Counted from the first letter of the stretch, positions 17,658-27,212 are shown. The stretch: 64,000 nt of DNA from Micromonospora kangleipakensis (GCF_004217615.1 NZ_SHLD01000001.1:4836001-4900000), one strand, 5' to 3'. The notes: generated from the sequence alone by a model not told the origin. Program-made: numbers and translations.

Positions 17658-18800
17658 TCATCTGGGCGGTTTGTCGCCCGTCCTCTCGGCGGCTATCCGT
17701 CGCCTGCGGCCAGCCGTGACCCGCCACCACAGAAACATCAGCGCGCCGGTGAGCACCTGGGGAACGAAGGTCCCGGCCCGCCACACGAGGGTCACGGCGA
17801 GAGCCTGGCCCCAGGTGGCACCGAACGCGGTAAGCAAACCGGTCAGGGCCGCGTCGACGGTGCCTAGACCGCCGACGGTGACCGGAATGAACGTCACGAT
17901 CACCGCGAACGAGAAGGCCGCCAATGACTCCTGCCAGCTCACCCCGAAGTTGTCGTGGGCGCCTTTCTCTAGGCCCGCCAATGCGAGGAACAAGATCGAC
18001 CACGAGGTGAGCTGCGGCAACAGGGTCGCCGCGACCACCCGCGCCCACCGCGTCTTCATGACCTCGACTACGCCCGAGCGGAAGTCGACCACCTTGCCGG
18101 TGAGATTGGCCGTCCGGCGGTGACGCAAGGGCCGCGCCGTCGCGTTGAGGAGCCGCTCTGCCAGGTGCCCGACCCTGCGGGCCCCGTCCTCACTACGCAG
18201 AATCACCACAAACGCGGAAACGGCGATGCCGACGCCTAGAACCCCGACGATCGCGATCAGCACGTAGTGCCATCTCACCTCTCCGCTGACCAGCAGCGAC
18301 AGGACACCCACGACAGGCATGACGAGCGTGGCGAGAACGCTGAAGCCGCTTGACATCGCGGCCGCGCTCGCCGCCGCCCCCCTATCGCACCGGTAGGACT
18401 CGAGCATGTCGTACTCGACACCGAGACTGATGGCGCCGCCGGCCGGCACGACATTGCTCAAGGCGAACGAGGTCTGGTCCACCACGAAGGCTGGTCCATA
18501 TCGCAGCCCAGGCAGCACGGCCTGCAATTGCCACGCGCCCGCGGCGAGGTTGACCACTGCCGCGCCGAGGAGGGCGACGAGGTAGGCGATCGGCATCCGC
18601 TGGATCGACGCCCAGGCCTGCGAGTAGTCGGCGAATCGAGGAAAAGCACCGACGAACACGATCACGAGAACGGCGACCGTCACGGCGGACACGACCACTC
18701 TTCGGGTGAGGTGCCTTCGGCGCCGCGCGTGGACGCCTCCGCCCGGTGTCGTCCCGCCGGCGCCTGCCTTCGAAGGGCCCGCCCTCATCGACCCGACCAC
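17658..18800 (-). CDS. Polytopic membrane protein, LPG-synthase TM / YbhN flippase-like family
   Basis: 380 aa. A basic cytosolic N-terminus (~30 aa, HARRRRHLTRR) is followed by about eight hydrophobic helices. The motifs LSNVVPAGGAISLGVEYDML and VTFIPVTVGGLGTVDAALTG (Pro/Gly-rich half-helices) are diagnostic of the lysylphosphatidylglycerol-synthase N-terminal / UPF0104 family, which flip or transfer polyprenyl- or lipid-linked substrates. No C-terminal aminoacyl-transferase domain is present, so substrate transfer by this protein alone is not supported. It begins just beyond the IS5 relic and appears complete. Confidence 0.85.
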   Translation of the reverse strand: MVGSMRAGPSKAGAGGTTPGGGVHARRRRHLTRRVVVSAVTVAVLVIVFVGAFPRFADYSQAWASIQRMPIAYLVALLGAAVVNLAAGAWQLQAVLPGLRYGPAFVVDQTSFALSNVVPAGGAISLGVEYDMLESYRCDRGAAASAAAMSSGFSVLATLVMPVVGVLSLLVSGEVRWHYVLIAIVGVLGVGIAVSAFVVILRSEDGARRVGHLAERLLNATARPLRHRRTANLTGKVVDFRSGVVEVMKTRWARVVAATLLPQLTSWSILFLALAGLEKGAHDNFGVSWQESLAAFSFAVIVTFIPVTVGGLGTVDAALTGLLTAFGATWGQALAVTLVWRAGTFVPQVLTGALMFLWWRVTAGRRRRIAAERTGDKPPR

Positions 18801-19312
18801 GACGGCGGCCTACCCACCAACGCCTGACTCCTCACCCCCGTTACACGGCCCTTCGCCAGTATCGCCGATGTGACGGCAGTTTTACCGATCCACGGGACTG
18901 CAGGAGCCGGCGCACCTTCGCCAGTCCTACGTCGCGCTGGTCCAGCGGTCCACTGACGTCCGGCGCGATCCGGCCGAGTCCGCCACCTTGGCTACTTGCG
19001 TGGCTACTCGGCTGGCACCCACCGGTTCTACGACCATCGCCAAGCGCTCTCGCTCCAAGGCAACGGACGATGCCAGCTTGGGCGGGAGCGTGCCGACGAC
19101 GATTAACCGGTCCGCACCCACGTCACGGGGGCCATCGCGAGCGCGCTCGGACGAATGGGGGCGTTGTCGAGGCCTGACTGGTTGGCCTCCGATTAGGCTG
19201 CGAACTGTGAGCGGACAGTTGAGAGCCCCACGATCGGCAGCTCCGGCCCGACGCTAATCGGATCGGGTGGCAGTGTCGCGACGTCGGCCGGCATCTTGAA
19301 CGGGAGGTAGTG
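18801..19312. other. Long intergenic region
   Basis: 512 bp between divergent genes. Only short overlapping frames without ribosome sites occur; none is recognisable. Promoters for both flanking genes are expected here but I could not define them. Confidence 0.35.
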
Positions 19313-19936
19313 GTGGGCGACCGGTACGACACCTACGCCGAGCTGGCCGCCGTCGACGAGGAGGGCGTTGACTACGCCCGGACGGTGCTAAACGTGCCGA
19401 CGACGTCGTGGGCAGCCATCGCAATCCACGGCGGCGGCATTGAAGAGGGCAGCGGAGAGTTGGCGCTGGCCGCAGGCGACGGACTCATGGACACCTACGT
19501 GTTCGCCGGCATCAAATCCCACCACAACTCCGATCTGCACATCACCTCCATCGATTTCGACGAGCCGCAATGCCTAGCCGTGGTAGGAGGAGCGGACAGA
19601 ACCATTTCCTTCCACGGCTACACCGGCCCGACTGGCGAAGCCGAAACCGCCCTTGGCGGAGTGGACAGCGACCTTGAACGAAAAATCTCGACCGCGCTGA
19701 CCAACAGCGGGTTCAGGCTCACGTCCGGTTCGATGGAGATAGCCGGAACCGACCCCCGCAACATCTGCAACAAAAACCGGCGAGGCGTCGGGGTGCAGCT
19801 AGAGCTATCTCATGCCCTGCTCAAGTCGTTCTTCCCGAAGGGGGATTTATCCCGAGCGATGAGAGAGTCGGGGCAACGGACGCAGCGCTTCTACGACTAC
19901 GTCGAGGCCATTAGATCGGTGGTTGGAACACCCTAG
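19313..19936 (+). CDS. Poly-gamma-glutamate hydrolase-family (phage-type) protein
   Basis: GTG at 19313 is preferred over GTG at 19310 because GGGAGG (19302) then sits at proper spacing. The product (207 aa) has the family blocks VPTTSWAAIAIHGGGIEEGS, HNSDLHITSIDFDEP and the ISFHGYTG segment, with His/Glu positions expected for zinc binding. Members include phage and Bacillus enzymes that hydrolyse gamma-linked poly-glutamate capsule. No signal peptide is visible, so secretion is not evident. The last helix (FYDYVEAIRSVV) is complete. Confidence 0.8.
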   Translation: MGDRYDTYAELAAVDEEGVDYARTVLNVPTTSWAAIAIHGGGIEEGSGELALAAGDGLMDTYVFAGIKSHHNSDLHITSIDFDEPQCLAVVGGADRTISFHGYTGPTGEAETALGGVDSDLERKISTALTNSGFRLTSGSMEIAGTDPRNICNKNRRGVGVQLELSHALLKSFFPKGDLSRAMRESGQRTQRFYDYVEAIRSVVGTP

Positions 19937-20096
19937 CCCGACGTGCGGCAACACCCCTCGACCCGCCATCCCGATGCTCACTGATCCACCCTGGTCCATG
20001 CCGGCTGGTGTCACGCTGGCGGTGCAAGGCCCGGTTGTCGCCGAGTCACTGCTGCTGATGCTTGCCCTTCGAGAAATGCTTGAGACCTGTGGATCG

Positions 20097-20120
20097 GTCG
20101 GGAAGGGGCGTACCTTCCCG
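20097..20120. other. Hairpin upstream of IS256-type transposase
   Basis: TCGGGAAGG, six-base loop, CCTTCCCGA forms a 9-bp stem about 50 bp upstream of the transposase start. It could be part of the element terminus or a structure limiting read-through; I could not identify paired IS ends. Confidence 0.4.
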
Positions 20121-20168
20121 ATGATCGGATAGGTCTCGAGCAAGGCCGACGTTGGCGCGTCGGTCGGG

Positions 20169-21431
20169 ATGGCACGCCCGGTGTTGACTGTAGTCGCCGA
20201 GGACGGGGCGAGGCGTGAGGGCGTCTCGCTGTTGGATGACATCGTTCGGGAGGGCGCGCGGCGGATGCTGGCCGCCGCGTTGGAGGCGGAGGTTGACGCC
20301 GCCGAGCTGGCCGACGAACGCGACGATCGGGGCCGGCGCCTGGTGGTGCGTAACGGTCACGCGCAGCCTCGGCAGGTGATGACCGCCGCCGGCGCGGTGG
20401 AGGTGACCGCGCCGCGGGTAAATGACAAGCGGGTCGACGGGGAGACCGGGCAGCGCAAGCGGTTCCAGTCGGTGATCTTGCCGCCGTGGTGCCGTAAGTC
20501 GCCGAAGGTTGCTGAGGTGTTGCCGCTGTTGTATCTGCACGGGCTGTCGACCGGCGACTTCGTACCCGCGTTGGAGTCGTTCCTGGGCTCGGCCGCCGGT
20601 CTGTCGTCGGCGACGATCACGAGGCTGAGCAAGCAGTGGGTCGACGACTACCACGCCTTTTGCGCTCGGGACCTGTCGCAGGTCGACTACGTGTACGTGT
20701 GGGCCGACGGGGTGCACATCAACGTGCGTCTGGACGAGGACAAGCTGTGCCTGTTGGTCATCGTCGGGGTCCGCGCCGATGGGACCAAGGAGCTGGTTGC
20801 CCTCGCTGACGGCTATCGGGAGTCGACCGGGTCGTGGGCGGACCTGCTGCGTGACTGCGCCCGCCGGGGTATGCGCGCCCCGATGCTGGCCGTCGGTGAC
20901 GGTGCGCTGGGGTTCTGGGCAGGGCTGAGGGAGGTCTTCCCCGACACCCGGCACCAGCGTGACTGGGTGCACAAGGTCGCCAACGTGTTGGCGGCGATGC
21001 CCAAGTCCGCCCATCCGGGTGCGAAGGCAGCTCTGGCAGAGGTCTACAACGCCGAAGACAAGCGGCACGCCCGCACCGCAGCGAAGCGGTTCGCTGACGT
21101 CTACGGCGCCAAGTTCCCCAAAGCCGTGAAGAAGGTCGTTGACGACTTGGACGAACTGCTGGCGTTCTACGACTTTCCCGCCGATCACTGGATCCACCTG
21201 CGCACCTCAAACCCGATCGAGTCGACCTTCGCCACGCTGCGCCACCGCACCCGCGTCACGAAGGGACCCGGCAGCCGCGCCGCCGGGCTGGCCATGGCGT
21301 TCAAGCTCATCGAGTCCGCGCAGCAGCGGTGGCGGGCGGTCAACGCACCGCACTTGGTCGCTCTGGTCCGCGCCGGCGCCCGCTTCCAAGACGGTGTGTT
21401 GGTGGAACGTGGCGAGGTACAGGCCGCGTGA
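20169..21431 (+). CDS. IS256-family (Mutator-type) transposase, copy 1
   Basis: 420 aa. The DDE Mutator blocks are present: YVWADGVHINVR (Asp), MLAVGDGALGFWAGL (Asp) and HLRTSNPIESTFATLRHRT (Glu). The product is full length and unbroken, so it may be functional, although I could not define inverted repeats. Its stop overlaps the ATG of the next gene (TGATG), suggesting translational coupling. It is not closely similar to the other IS256-type transposase at 39842-41128. Confidence 0.9.
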   Translation: MARPVLTVVAEDGARREGVSLLDDIVREGARRMLAAALEAEVDAAELADERDDRGRRLVVRNGHAQPRQVMTAAGAVEVTAPRVNDKRVDGETGQRKRFQSVILPPWCRKSPKVAEVLPLLYLHGLSTGDFVPALESFLGSAAGLSSATITRLSKQWVDDYHAFCARDLSQVDYVYVWADGVHINVRLDEDKLCLLVIVGVRADGTKELVALADGYRESTGSWADLLRDCARRGMRAPMLAVGDGALGFWAGLREVFPDTRHQRDWVHKVANVLAAMPKSAHPGAKAALAEVYNAEDKRHARTAAKRFADVYGAKFPKAVKKVVDDLDELLAFYDFPADHWIHLRTSNPIESTFATLRHRTRVTKGPGSRAAGLAMAFKLIESAQQRWRAVNAPHLVALVRAGARFQDGVLVERGEVQAA

Positions 21432-21655
21432 TGCCCACCGACGCACCACAACTGCAGATCGTCGAAGTTGAACTCGCCGAGGCGCACACGCTGGTCGTGG
21501 TTGCTCGCTGCCTTGCGGGGATCGTGCGTCCTGGCACACGCTTGCGGCGCATCCGCGACGCCGCACAACCCGTCGATCTCACCGTTACCGAGCTTTGGCG
21601 CTACCCCGGCCTACAGGTCGAAGCGATCGATGGGGACTGCCCCGGGTTCGGTTGA
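21431..21655 (+). CDS. Small protein coupled to the IS256-type transposase
   Basis: 75 aa, ATG overlapping the transposase stop. It reads MPTDAPQLQIVEVELAEAHT and VVARCLAGIVRPGTRLRRIR, resembling a short beta-barrel (translation-factor domain-2-like) fold; this is a weak impression. The C-terminus stops abruptly at an IS-derived junction near 21656, so the native protein may have been longer. Confidence 0.5.
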   Translation: MPTDAPQLQIVEVELAEAHTLVVVARCLAGIVRPGTRLRRIRDAAQPVDLTVTELWRYPGLQVEAIDGDCPGFG

Positions 21656-21673
21656 CTCGCGGGGTTGAGTGGT

Positions 21674-22264
21674 TCAGGCCGCGTGTGCGGGCCTGTTGAT
21701 TGTCTCAAACTCGATCGGGGTAAGCCGGCCCAGGCGTCTTTGCCGTCGGCGCCGGTGGTAGGTGCGTTCGATCCAGGTCACGATCGCCAGGCGCCACACC
21801 GTGCTGGCTGCGACCCGGCAACCCAGCCTGAGGAGTTCACCCTGCACCCGGCGGTGACCCCAGGTCGGGTTCTCCCAGGCCAGGCGCAACACCATGGCAC
21901 GGATCTCCCCCCGTATCGGAGGACGCCCGGGTCGTCGTTGCGGGTAGGTCCGCCTCCGGGCGACCAGCTCACGGTGCCACCGGAGCAAGGTGGCCGGGGT
22001 GACGAAGAACGTCGACCAGCGGGTACGAGGCAGCAGCCGAGACAGGGCTGACAGCACGGCTCGGTCGGTCGACTCCAGGTCCGAACGTGCGACCTGGCGG
22101 CGCAACACCGCGACCTGATGACGCAACACCAGGAGTTCGATGTCCTTCGACCGCTCGCCGCGTAAGCACTGCACCACCAGCCGCAGGACTGACACAGGAT
22201 CAGGTAGCCGAAGGACAGGAACATGCCCGCCACGATGCCCGGGGACGGTTGATCCGCCCCGCAC
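21674..22264 (-). pseudogene. Chimeric transposase remnant
   Basis: The N-terminal two thirds (ELLVLRHQVAVLRRQVARSD, SRLLPRTRWSTFFVTPATLL, PTWGHRRVQGELLRLGCRVA) match the start of the rve-type IS transposase at 28679. After TVWRLA the frame enters a different IS3-like tail (WIERTYHRRRRQRRLGRLTP). All catalytic residues are missing. This is a deletion fusion between two IS copies. Confidence 0.8.
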
Positions 22265-22309
22265 AAAACCGCACTTCAGGGGCCAGAATCAGGTTTCCGA
22301 GCGGTGCAA

Positions 22310-22537
22310 GGTCATCGAGGTGCTCGTCTCGGCCCGCCGTGATGCCGCCGCGGCCCGGCGGTTCTTCCAGCGGCACTGCGGATGCTGAAGGTGACGCCCA
22401 GCGAAGTCGTCACCGACGCCGCCCCGGTCTACCCAGCGGTGCTCGACGACCTGATCCCCTCGGCCTGGCACCACGTCGAGCGGCACGCGAACAATCCGAT
22501 CGAGGCCGATCACAGCCAGCTCAAGCATCGGTTACGA
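22310..22537 (+). pseudogene. IS6-family transposase internal remnant
   Basis: It reads KVIEVLVSARRDAAAARRFF in one frame, then LKVTPSEVVTDAAPVYPAVL and NNPIEADHSQLKHRLRP in another. Together these are the middle of an IS6-type DDE transposase, with the second catalytic Asp in VTDAAP and the Glu in IEADH. It is cut at 22537 by an end of the rve-type IS (TGCCCTTGCCGAAAAC). Confidence 0.8.
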
Positions 22538-23005
22538 CCCTGCCCTTGCCGAAAACCTCATCCGCCCTGGTGGGAGCTGGTGTGCGGGGTCAGGGACGTG
22601 GCCATGGCTGCGGGGACCTCGCGCGGTAATCCGGGACCGTGACGGGAAGTTCCCTGCCCTGTTCGACGCCGTCCTGAAGGACGCGGGCATCGAGGTCGTG
22701 CTCAGCGGCGTCCGGAAGCTCGATCATGGAGCGGTGGGTACAGACCTGCCGGCGTGAACTCCTGGACCGCACCCTGATCTGGAACCAGCGGCATCTTCTC
22801 CACGCCCTGCGCGAGTTCGAACGGTTCTACAACAGGCACCGCCCACACCAGGGCATCGCGAACGCACGACCGTTGTACCCTTTGCCCGCACCGGTCGCCG
22901 ACCCGGACAAGATCGCCCGCCTCGCCATACGAAGACGCGATCGTCTCGGCGGTGTTCTCCACGAGTACGAGCATGCCGCATGACCTGCGCGGACGAGGTT
23001 TTCGG
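22538..23005 (+). pseudogene. Internally deleted rve-type IS, C-terminal remnant
   Basis: The left terminus CTTGCCGAAAACCTC... and the right terminus near 22990 (GAGGTTTTCGGCAA) are inverted. Between them only the last third of the transposase remains (RELLDRTLIWNQRHLLHALR, FYNRHRPHQGIANARPLYP, RLGGVLHEYEHAA; frame 22726-22983), preceded by a broken FDAVLKDAGIEVV segment. A close relative of the C-terminus is at 29703-29953. Confidence 0.75.
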
Positions 23006-23041
23006 CAAATACAAGGTCGAGGTCGAGCTCGGCCGGCCGGG

Positions 23042-23776
23042 TTACGCGGGTAGTGACCAGCCGGGCGTGGCCAGTAGGGCGCCGTCGTCGCCGACGAGCA
23101 GGGCCTCGTACCCGGGTAGCGTGGCGAGCCATGTCACCGCCTGAGGTCCCTGCGCAGCCGCTGCGGTGGCATACACGTCCGCCCAGGTCAGGGACGGGCC
23201 GATGACGGTGACCGAGCGCACGCCCCGGGCGGGGGCGCCGGTGTGCGGATCTACGATGTGGGCCCCGCGGTGTGCACTGCCCGAGGTCGCGATGGCCCGG
23301 TCAACGACCTCGATGGTGGTGAGGAGCTTGTCGGGCTGTGCCGGATCCTCCACGCCTACGCGCCAGGATCCGCGTACCGTCATGTCCCCACCGGCATTCA
23401 TGTAGAACTCGTACCCCTCCAGGTGCTCCGCGGCGCGCTCGACGGCCCAGCCCTTAACGAGGCCGGACGGGTCGAAGTGGGTGCCACCGCCGGGTTCGGG
23501 AAGGTAGGCGTTGAAGTAGCCGCTGGTACGCTGCCGCGCCTGCTCGCACAGGTCGAGCACCGCGTCGACCAACGGATCATGTACCGGCTCTCCCCGGTTC
23601 AGCGCGCTCAGCCGGCTGTCCGGGCGGTACAGGCTGAAGACGGCGTCCATCGCGCGCAGTTCGGCGAAGGCCCCGGCGACGGCGTCCGCCGCCGCCGGAG
23701 AGTCGGCACCGGGACCACGCACATGCACGCTGACGGGCAGACCCATGATCTGCTCGACGAACGCCCGCCTGGTCAC
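23042..23776 (-). CDS. apbE: FAD:protein FMN transferase (ApbE family)
   Basis: 244 aa. ApbE transfers FMN from FAD to a Ser/Thr of extracytosolic flavoproteins. Family blocks seen: FSLYRPDSRLSALNRGE, HFDPSGLVKGWAVERA, GYEFYMNAGGDM, ATSGSAHRGAHIVDPHTG and the Mg-binding end ADVYATAAAA. No signal peptide or lipobox is visible, unlike many ApbE proteins. The ATG overlaps the stop of the FMN-binding gene (ATGA), so the two are translationally coupled. The obvious substrate is that neighbour. Confidence 0.93.
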   Translation of the reverse strand: MTRRAFVEQIMGLPVSVHVRGPGADSPAAADAVAGAFAELRAMDAVFSLYRPDSRLSALNRGEPVHDPLVDAVLDLCEQARQRTSGYFNAYLPEPGGGTHFDPSGLVKGWAVERAAEHLEGYEFYMNAGGDMTVRGSWRVGVEDPAQPDKLLTTIEVVDRAIATSGSAHRGAHIVDPHTGAPARGVRSVTVIGPSLTWADVYATAAAAQGPQAVTWLATLPGYEALLVGDDGALLATPGWSLPA

Positions 23777-24249
23777 GGCCGGGCCTTGAACTGGGCGGCG
23801 TCCAGCGCGGCCTGGAGCGACTCCGTGTAGCCCTCGCTCGTCACCGTCGCGCCGGACACCGCGTCGATGTCCGCGCTCTGCGCGGCGAGCGCCTCGGCGC
23901 GCAGCTTCGGCACCGCGTTCTTGTTGATCTCACTGTCGCGGTTGTTCGAGTTCGGCACCTTCAGCGGCGTGATCTCGGTGATCTTGCCGCCGCTGATCTC
24001 GGCCTGCACCTGGACGCGCCCCCGCTTCGTCTGCACGACTGGGCCGTCGGCGACGGTGGAACCGGACCGTGCCCCGGTGCCCCGTGACGTCCCGGGCTCC
24101 GCCGGCGCACCAGTCACCACGCCCGGCGTGCTTGCGCCGCCAACAGCCTCGGCCGAAGGCGAGCTGTCGGGTCCGGTCGACGTCTTGTAGGTGAAGAGAA
24201 GTACCACCACGGCGATCGTGGCGAGGAACCACATCGTAATCTTACGCAT
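23773..24249 (-). CDS. Membrane-anchored FMN-binding domain protein
   Basis: 158 aa. An N-terminal anchor (ITMWFLATIAVVVLLFTYKT) is followed by a Ser/Gly/Pro-rich linker and one FMN-binding domain (residues ~75-155). The flavinylation motif DAVSGATVTSEGY fits the ApbE target pattern [ST]GAx[ST]; the Thr in SGAT is the expected attachment site. It should carry covalent FMN outside the membrane and pass electrons from the ferric-reductase-like partner. Confidence 0.92.
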   Translation of the reverse strand: MRKITMWFLATIAVVVLLFTYKTSTGPDSSPSAEAVGGASTPGVVTGAPAEPGTSRGTGARSGSTVADGPVVQTKRGRVQVQAEISGGKITEITPLKVPNSNNRDSEINKNAVPKLRAEALAAQSADIDAVSGATVTSEGYTESLQAALDAAQFKARP

Positions 24250-24295
24250 GTCGTCCTCCTCGGGTCAGCTTGTGAGCGCCATGAGGATGGGGGAG

Positions 24296-25687
24296 TTACC
24301 AGGTAAAGCGCTCAAGATGAATGTGCTCCGCCGGCACGCCTACCTGCCGCGCCGCCCGTACGACCGTTTGCATCCACTCATCCGGACCGCAGACGAACAC
24401 GTCGTGCTGCGCAATGTCTGGGACAAGCTCACGCAAGGCTTTCGCGTCGTCGTCGAACCCGGCCGGCAACCACGAGTTCTCCCGCCCGCGCGGCCCCAAC
24501 AGGTACTCCACCCGCACGCCGCGGTCGGCCGCGAGGCGCTCCAGTTCTTGGCGAAACACCAGGTCTTCTGCCGAGCGCGCCCGGTACAGCAGTGTGGCTT
24601 CGCCCGGCGCGTAGGGTAACTCTTCCAACAACGTCCGCAGCGGGGTAATTCCGATCCCGGACGCGATCATGGTGACCCGCGCAGCCGTGCGCCGGGCGGC
24701 GGTCAGCCGGCCGTACGGCCCCTCAATCAGCACACGAGTCCCCGACCGTAACTCTGATACCTTCTCGCTGCCCTCGCCGCGGGATCGCACCGTGATCCGC
24801 AGCATGTCCTCACGCGGTACGGCGGACATTGAGTACGGATGGCCGCGACTCCAACCCGGGCCGCTGAGGAAGCGCCACTGGAAGAACTGCCCGGCGCGCG
24901 CGGGCAACTGGTCCAGGTGGCGTCCGCGCATGTAGATCGAGTGAACGCCTGGGGCCTCTGGGACGACTGCGGCGACCGTGAGTCGGTGCCGCAGCGTCCG
25001 CCAGGCCGGTAGGCCGAGCCGGAAGGCGACAACCGCGCCGGCGCACGCGGCGTACGCGGTCCACCAGTACAGCGTCGCGGCCCGGGAGCTGGTGAAGTCG
25101 GCCCCGGTCCAGAGCTGATGCGGCAGCGCCAGGCCGACGCCGAGGTAGGCGTACAGGTGCAGCAGGTGCCACGCCTCGTAGCGCAGCCGCCGCCGCGCGG
25201 CCCGCAGGGAGGTGAGCACGACCATCGCCAGGGCGGCTGCCCCGGCGACCGCCAGCAGCATTCCCGGGTACGTGGTGACGAGGCTCCACGCCTCATTTGT
25301 CACGGAAACCCCACCCGTCGCGGCGTATCCGACCGTGATCAGCACGATGTGCGCGAGCAGCAGATCGAAGGACACGAACCCGACGACGCGGTGCCAACGG
25401 GCGAGATTGTCCTGTCCGTAGGTGCGCTCGATCCACGGCACGCGCGCCATCAGCAGCACCTGGATGAGCAGCAGGTCGGCCGCGACAAGCCCGGTCAACC
25501 GGCCGAGCGACGTCAGGCCCTCCGCCCAGCCACGAAGATCCTGCACACCGCCGCCCCGCACCCAGAGCGCGACGACGATCAGCACGCTGACCGCGCCGGC
25601 CGAGGCGATCACATCGGCCCACCACGACCACGCGGCGGTTCGTACGGGCCTGGCTGCCGCGCCAGCCCCCTGCGCCGCCCCAGTCAC
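24296..25687 (-). CDS. Ferric-reductase-like transmembrane protein with FAD/NAD-binding domain
   Basis: 463 aa. The N-terminal half has about six helices with paired His for b-type haem (LARWHRVVGFVSFDLLLAHI and YEAWHLLHLYAYLGVGLALP). The C-terminal half is a ferredoxin-reductase module: flavin motif HPYSMSAVP, pyridine-nucleotide loop IASGIGITPLRTLL and the terminal VFVCGPDEWM. It is the first gene of a three-gene operon with the FMN-binding protein (46-bp gap) and ApbE. This fits trans-membrane electron export from NAD(P)H to an extracytosolic flavoprotein; the final acceptor is unknown. Confidence 0.92.
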   Translation of the reverse strand: MTGAAQGAGAAARPVRTAAWSWWADVIASAGAVSVLIVVALWVRGGGVQDLRGWAEGLTSLGRLTGLVAADLLLIQVLLMARVPWIERTYGQDNLARWHRVVGFVSFDLLLAHIVLITVGYAATGGVSVTNEAWSLVTTYPGMLLAVAGAAALAMVVLTSLRAARRRLRYEAWHLLHLYAYLGVGLALPHQLWTGADFTSSRAATLYWWTAYAACAGAVVAFRLGLPAWRTLRHRLTVAAVVPEAPGVHSIYMRGRHLDQLPARAGQFFQWRFLSGPGWSRGHPYSMSAVPREDMLRITVRSRGEGSEKVSELRSGTRVLIEGPYGRLTAARRTAARVTMIASGIGITPLRTLLEELPYAPGEATLLYRARSAEDLVFRQELERLAADRGVRVEYLLGPRGRENSWLPAGFDDDAKALRELVPDIAQHDVFVCGPDEWMQTVVRAARQVGVPAEHIHLERFTW

Positions 25688-26016
25688 AATCCCCCCTCCC
25701 GCGCCAGCCCCGCCCGTTCGCCCATTAACCGTCGGATTTCCCCATTGCCATCTCTGGGATCCGCCGACGAGCGTGTAGTGCGATCGGAGAATCGGTCAGA
25801 AAACGTCGCCCCGGACAAAGATGATTGAGCGCGATCGCGTCTATTCACCGGCGAGTTTGGGTAGCGGCACAATGGCTGCGTCTCGATGATGCCACCTCGT
25901 GGATACGGCCCTCCTCACATCCTTGAAGACGAGGAGTCGGCCTCGCGGGACATCGCGGAAATTGGAAACGGCGGGACCTTCCGGCCTCTCTAGTGTTCTG
26001 AGTCCGTATTTTCCTG
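25688..26016. promoter_or_regulatory. Upstream region of the flavinylation operon
   Basis: 329 bp between the operon start and an IS5 relic. It must carry the operon promoter; no clear consensus or regulator site was found and no gene is visible. Confidence 0.4.
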
Positions 26017-26415
26017 TTAAATCTGGTATGGGTGATGGTCGTGGAAGTTGGCGCCGCTGGAGTTGACCGGGGCCGAGCGTGAGGCGTTGGTGATGCTGCC
26101 TTCAGTCGTCTCGCCAGTTTGGGTGGTTTCGTTGGTGGCGCGTTTGGTGAGGTTGTCGATCATGGCGATGCGGATCATGCTGGCGGAGTTGTCGGGTAGG
26201 GCTTCGTAGTCACGGGCCAGGCGCCGGTGCAGCATGATCCAGCCGAGGTGCGTTCGATGACCCATCGGCGTTTGACTACCGAGAACCTTTGATGTGCTGG
26301 TCTTTGACGACGACCTCGACATCGATGCCGAGGGTGGCGCCGTGTTCGATCACCCTGTTCTTGAAGCCGGCGTCGACCCAGGTCTTGGGGAACTGTTGCG
26401 TTGCCAGATCGCTGG
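26017..26415 (-). pseudogene. IS5-family transposase C-terminal remnant, frameshifted
   Basis: It reads KTWVDAGFKNRVIEHGATLG, then after a one-base frame change LGWIMLHRRLARDYEALPDN and SASMIRIAMIDNLTKR, the end of an IS5-type transposase. The VVKRRWVIERT segment sits in a different frame from the following LGWIM block. The N-terminal catalytic part is absent. Confidence 0.8.
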
Positions 26416-26444
26416 GCGCGGTGATGCTCAGGTCTCGGCTGGGA

Positions 26445-26657
26445 TCAGATCGCCCGGGCGAACTCGGTGAACGCCGCGGCTACCCGCAGAGCGGGCGGGG
26501 CGTCGATACCGAGTTCGTAGTGGCCGCGGCGGAGGTTCTGCATGAAGGCGTGCCCGGCGATGACCACTTGGGCCGTCCGGCCGCTGCGCAGCCCGCGCAT
26601 CGGCCGCAGTCGGTGTTTAAGCTGGCTGTGATCGGCCTCCTGCCGACCGCCGGGCAT
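26445..26657 (-). pseudogene. IS6-family transposase C-terminal remnant
   Basis: The last ~68 residues of an IS6-type transposase: EADHSQLKHRLRPMRGLRSG, VVIAGHAFMQNLRRGHYELG, ending RVAAAFTEFARAI. It holds only the third catalytic Glu. It abuts the truncated DUF21 gene, so the insertion or a later deletion removed that gene's 3' part. Confidence 0.85.
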
Positions 26658-26663
26658 CCGGCG

Positions 26664-27212
26664 TTACGAGGGTGACTTGGCGCCGCCGGGCAGGGCGACC
26701 AGGGCATTGGCGGTGCGGAAGTACGGGTTGCGGCCGAGATCGTCGACGGTGGCCTTGCTCAGCAGCCACACCGCAGGACGGGAGAACGTCGACAGCGCGT
26801 CCAGGGGACGGGCCACCAGCAACGCCCACCCCTCCGCGCGCTGCGTCGCGATCCGTTTCGGGACCAGCTCTCCGAGCACCAGGGTGATGAAGGTCAGCAC
26901 GATCGTCATCAGCACGATCGACACCGGCTCCGCCGCCGACCCGAGAAAGCCCAACGGGCCCACCAGCGGCGCCGCCAGGGACACCGCCGCCGGGGAGGCC
27001 AGGAACCCGGCCAGGGTGAAGCCGATCTGGATCGTGGCCAAGAACCGGTTCGGGTCCCGGGCCAGCTTCGCCAGCACCCGTCCACCTCGTAAGGTGCGCT
27101 CGAGCCGCTGCAGTTGACTCTCCCGCAGCTGCACCAACGCCATCTCGCTGCCCGCGAACACTGCGTTCACCAATACCAGCACCAGCGCGACCTGCACGCC
27201 ATAGCCGCCCAC
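26664..27212 (-). CDS. DUF21 (CNNM/hemolysin C-type) membrane protein, C-terminally truncated
   Basis: 182 aa. It has the CNNM transmembrane domain: NAVFAGSEMALVQLRESQLQ (helix 1 and the S/G-E motif), FLATIQIGFTLAGFLASPAA, FITLVLGELVPKRIATQRAE. Family members continue into two CBS domains and a CorC-HlyC domain; here the protein ends soon after the fourth helix with an unrelated tail (RNPYFRTANALVALPGGAKS) at the IS6 relic. A role in Mg/divalent-cation export would be expected of the full protein. It is divergent from corA, a functional pairing by metal. Confidence 0.8.
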   Translation of the reverse strand: MGGYGVQVALVLVLVNAVFAGSEMALVQLRESQLQRLERTLRGGRVLAKLARDPNRFLATIQIGFTLAGFLASPAAVSLAAPLVGPLGFLGSAAEPVSIVLMTIVLTFITLVLGELVPKRIATQRAEGWALLVARPLDALSTFSRPAVWLLSKATVDDLGRNPYFRTANALVALPGGAKSPS

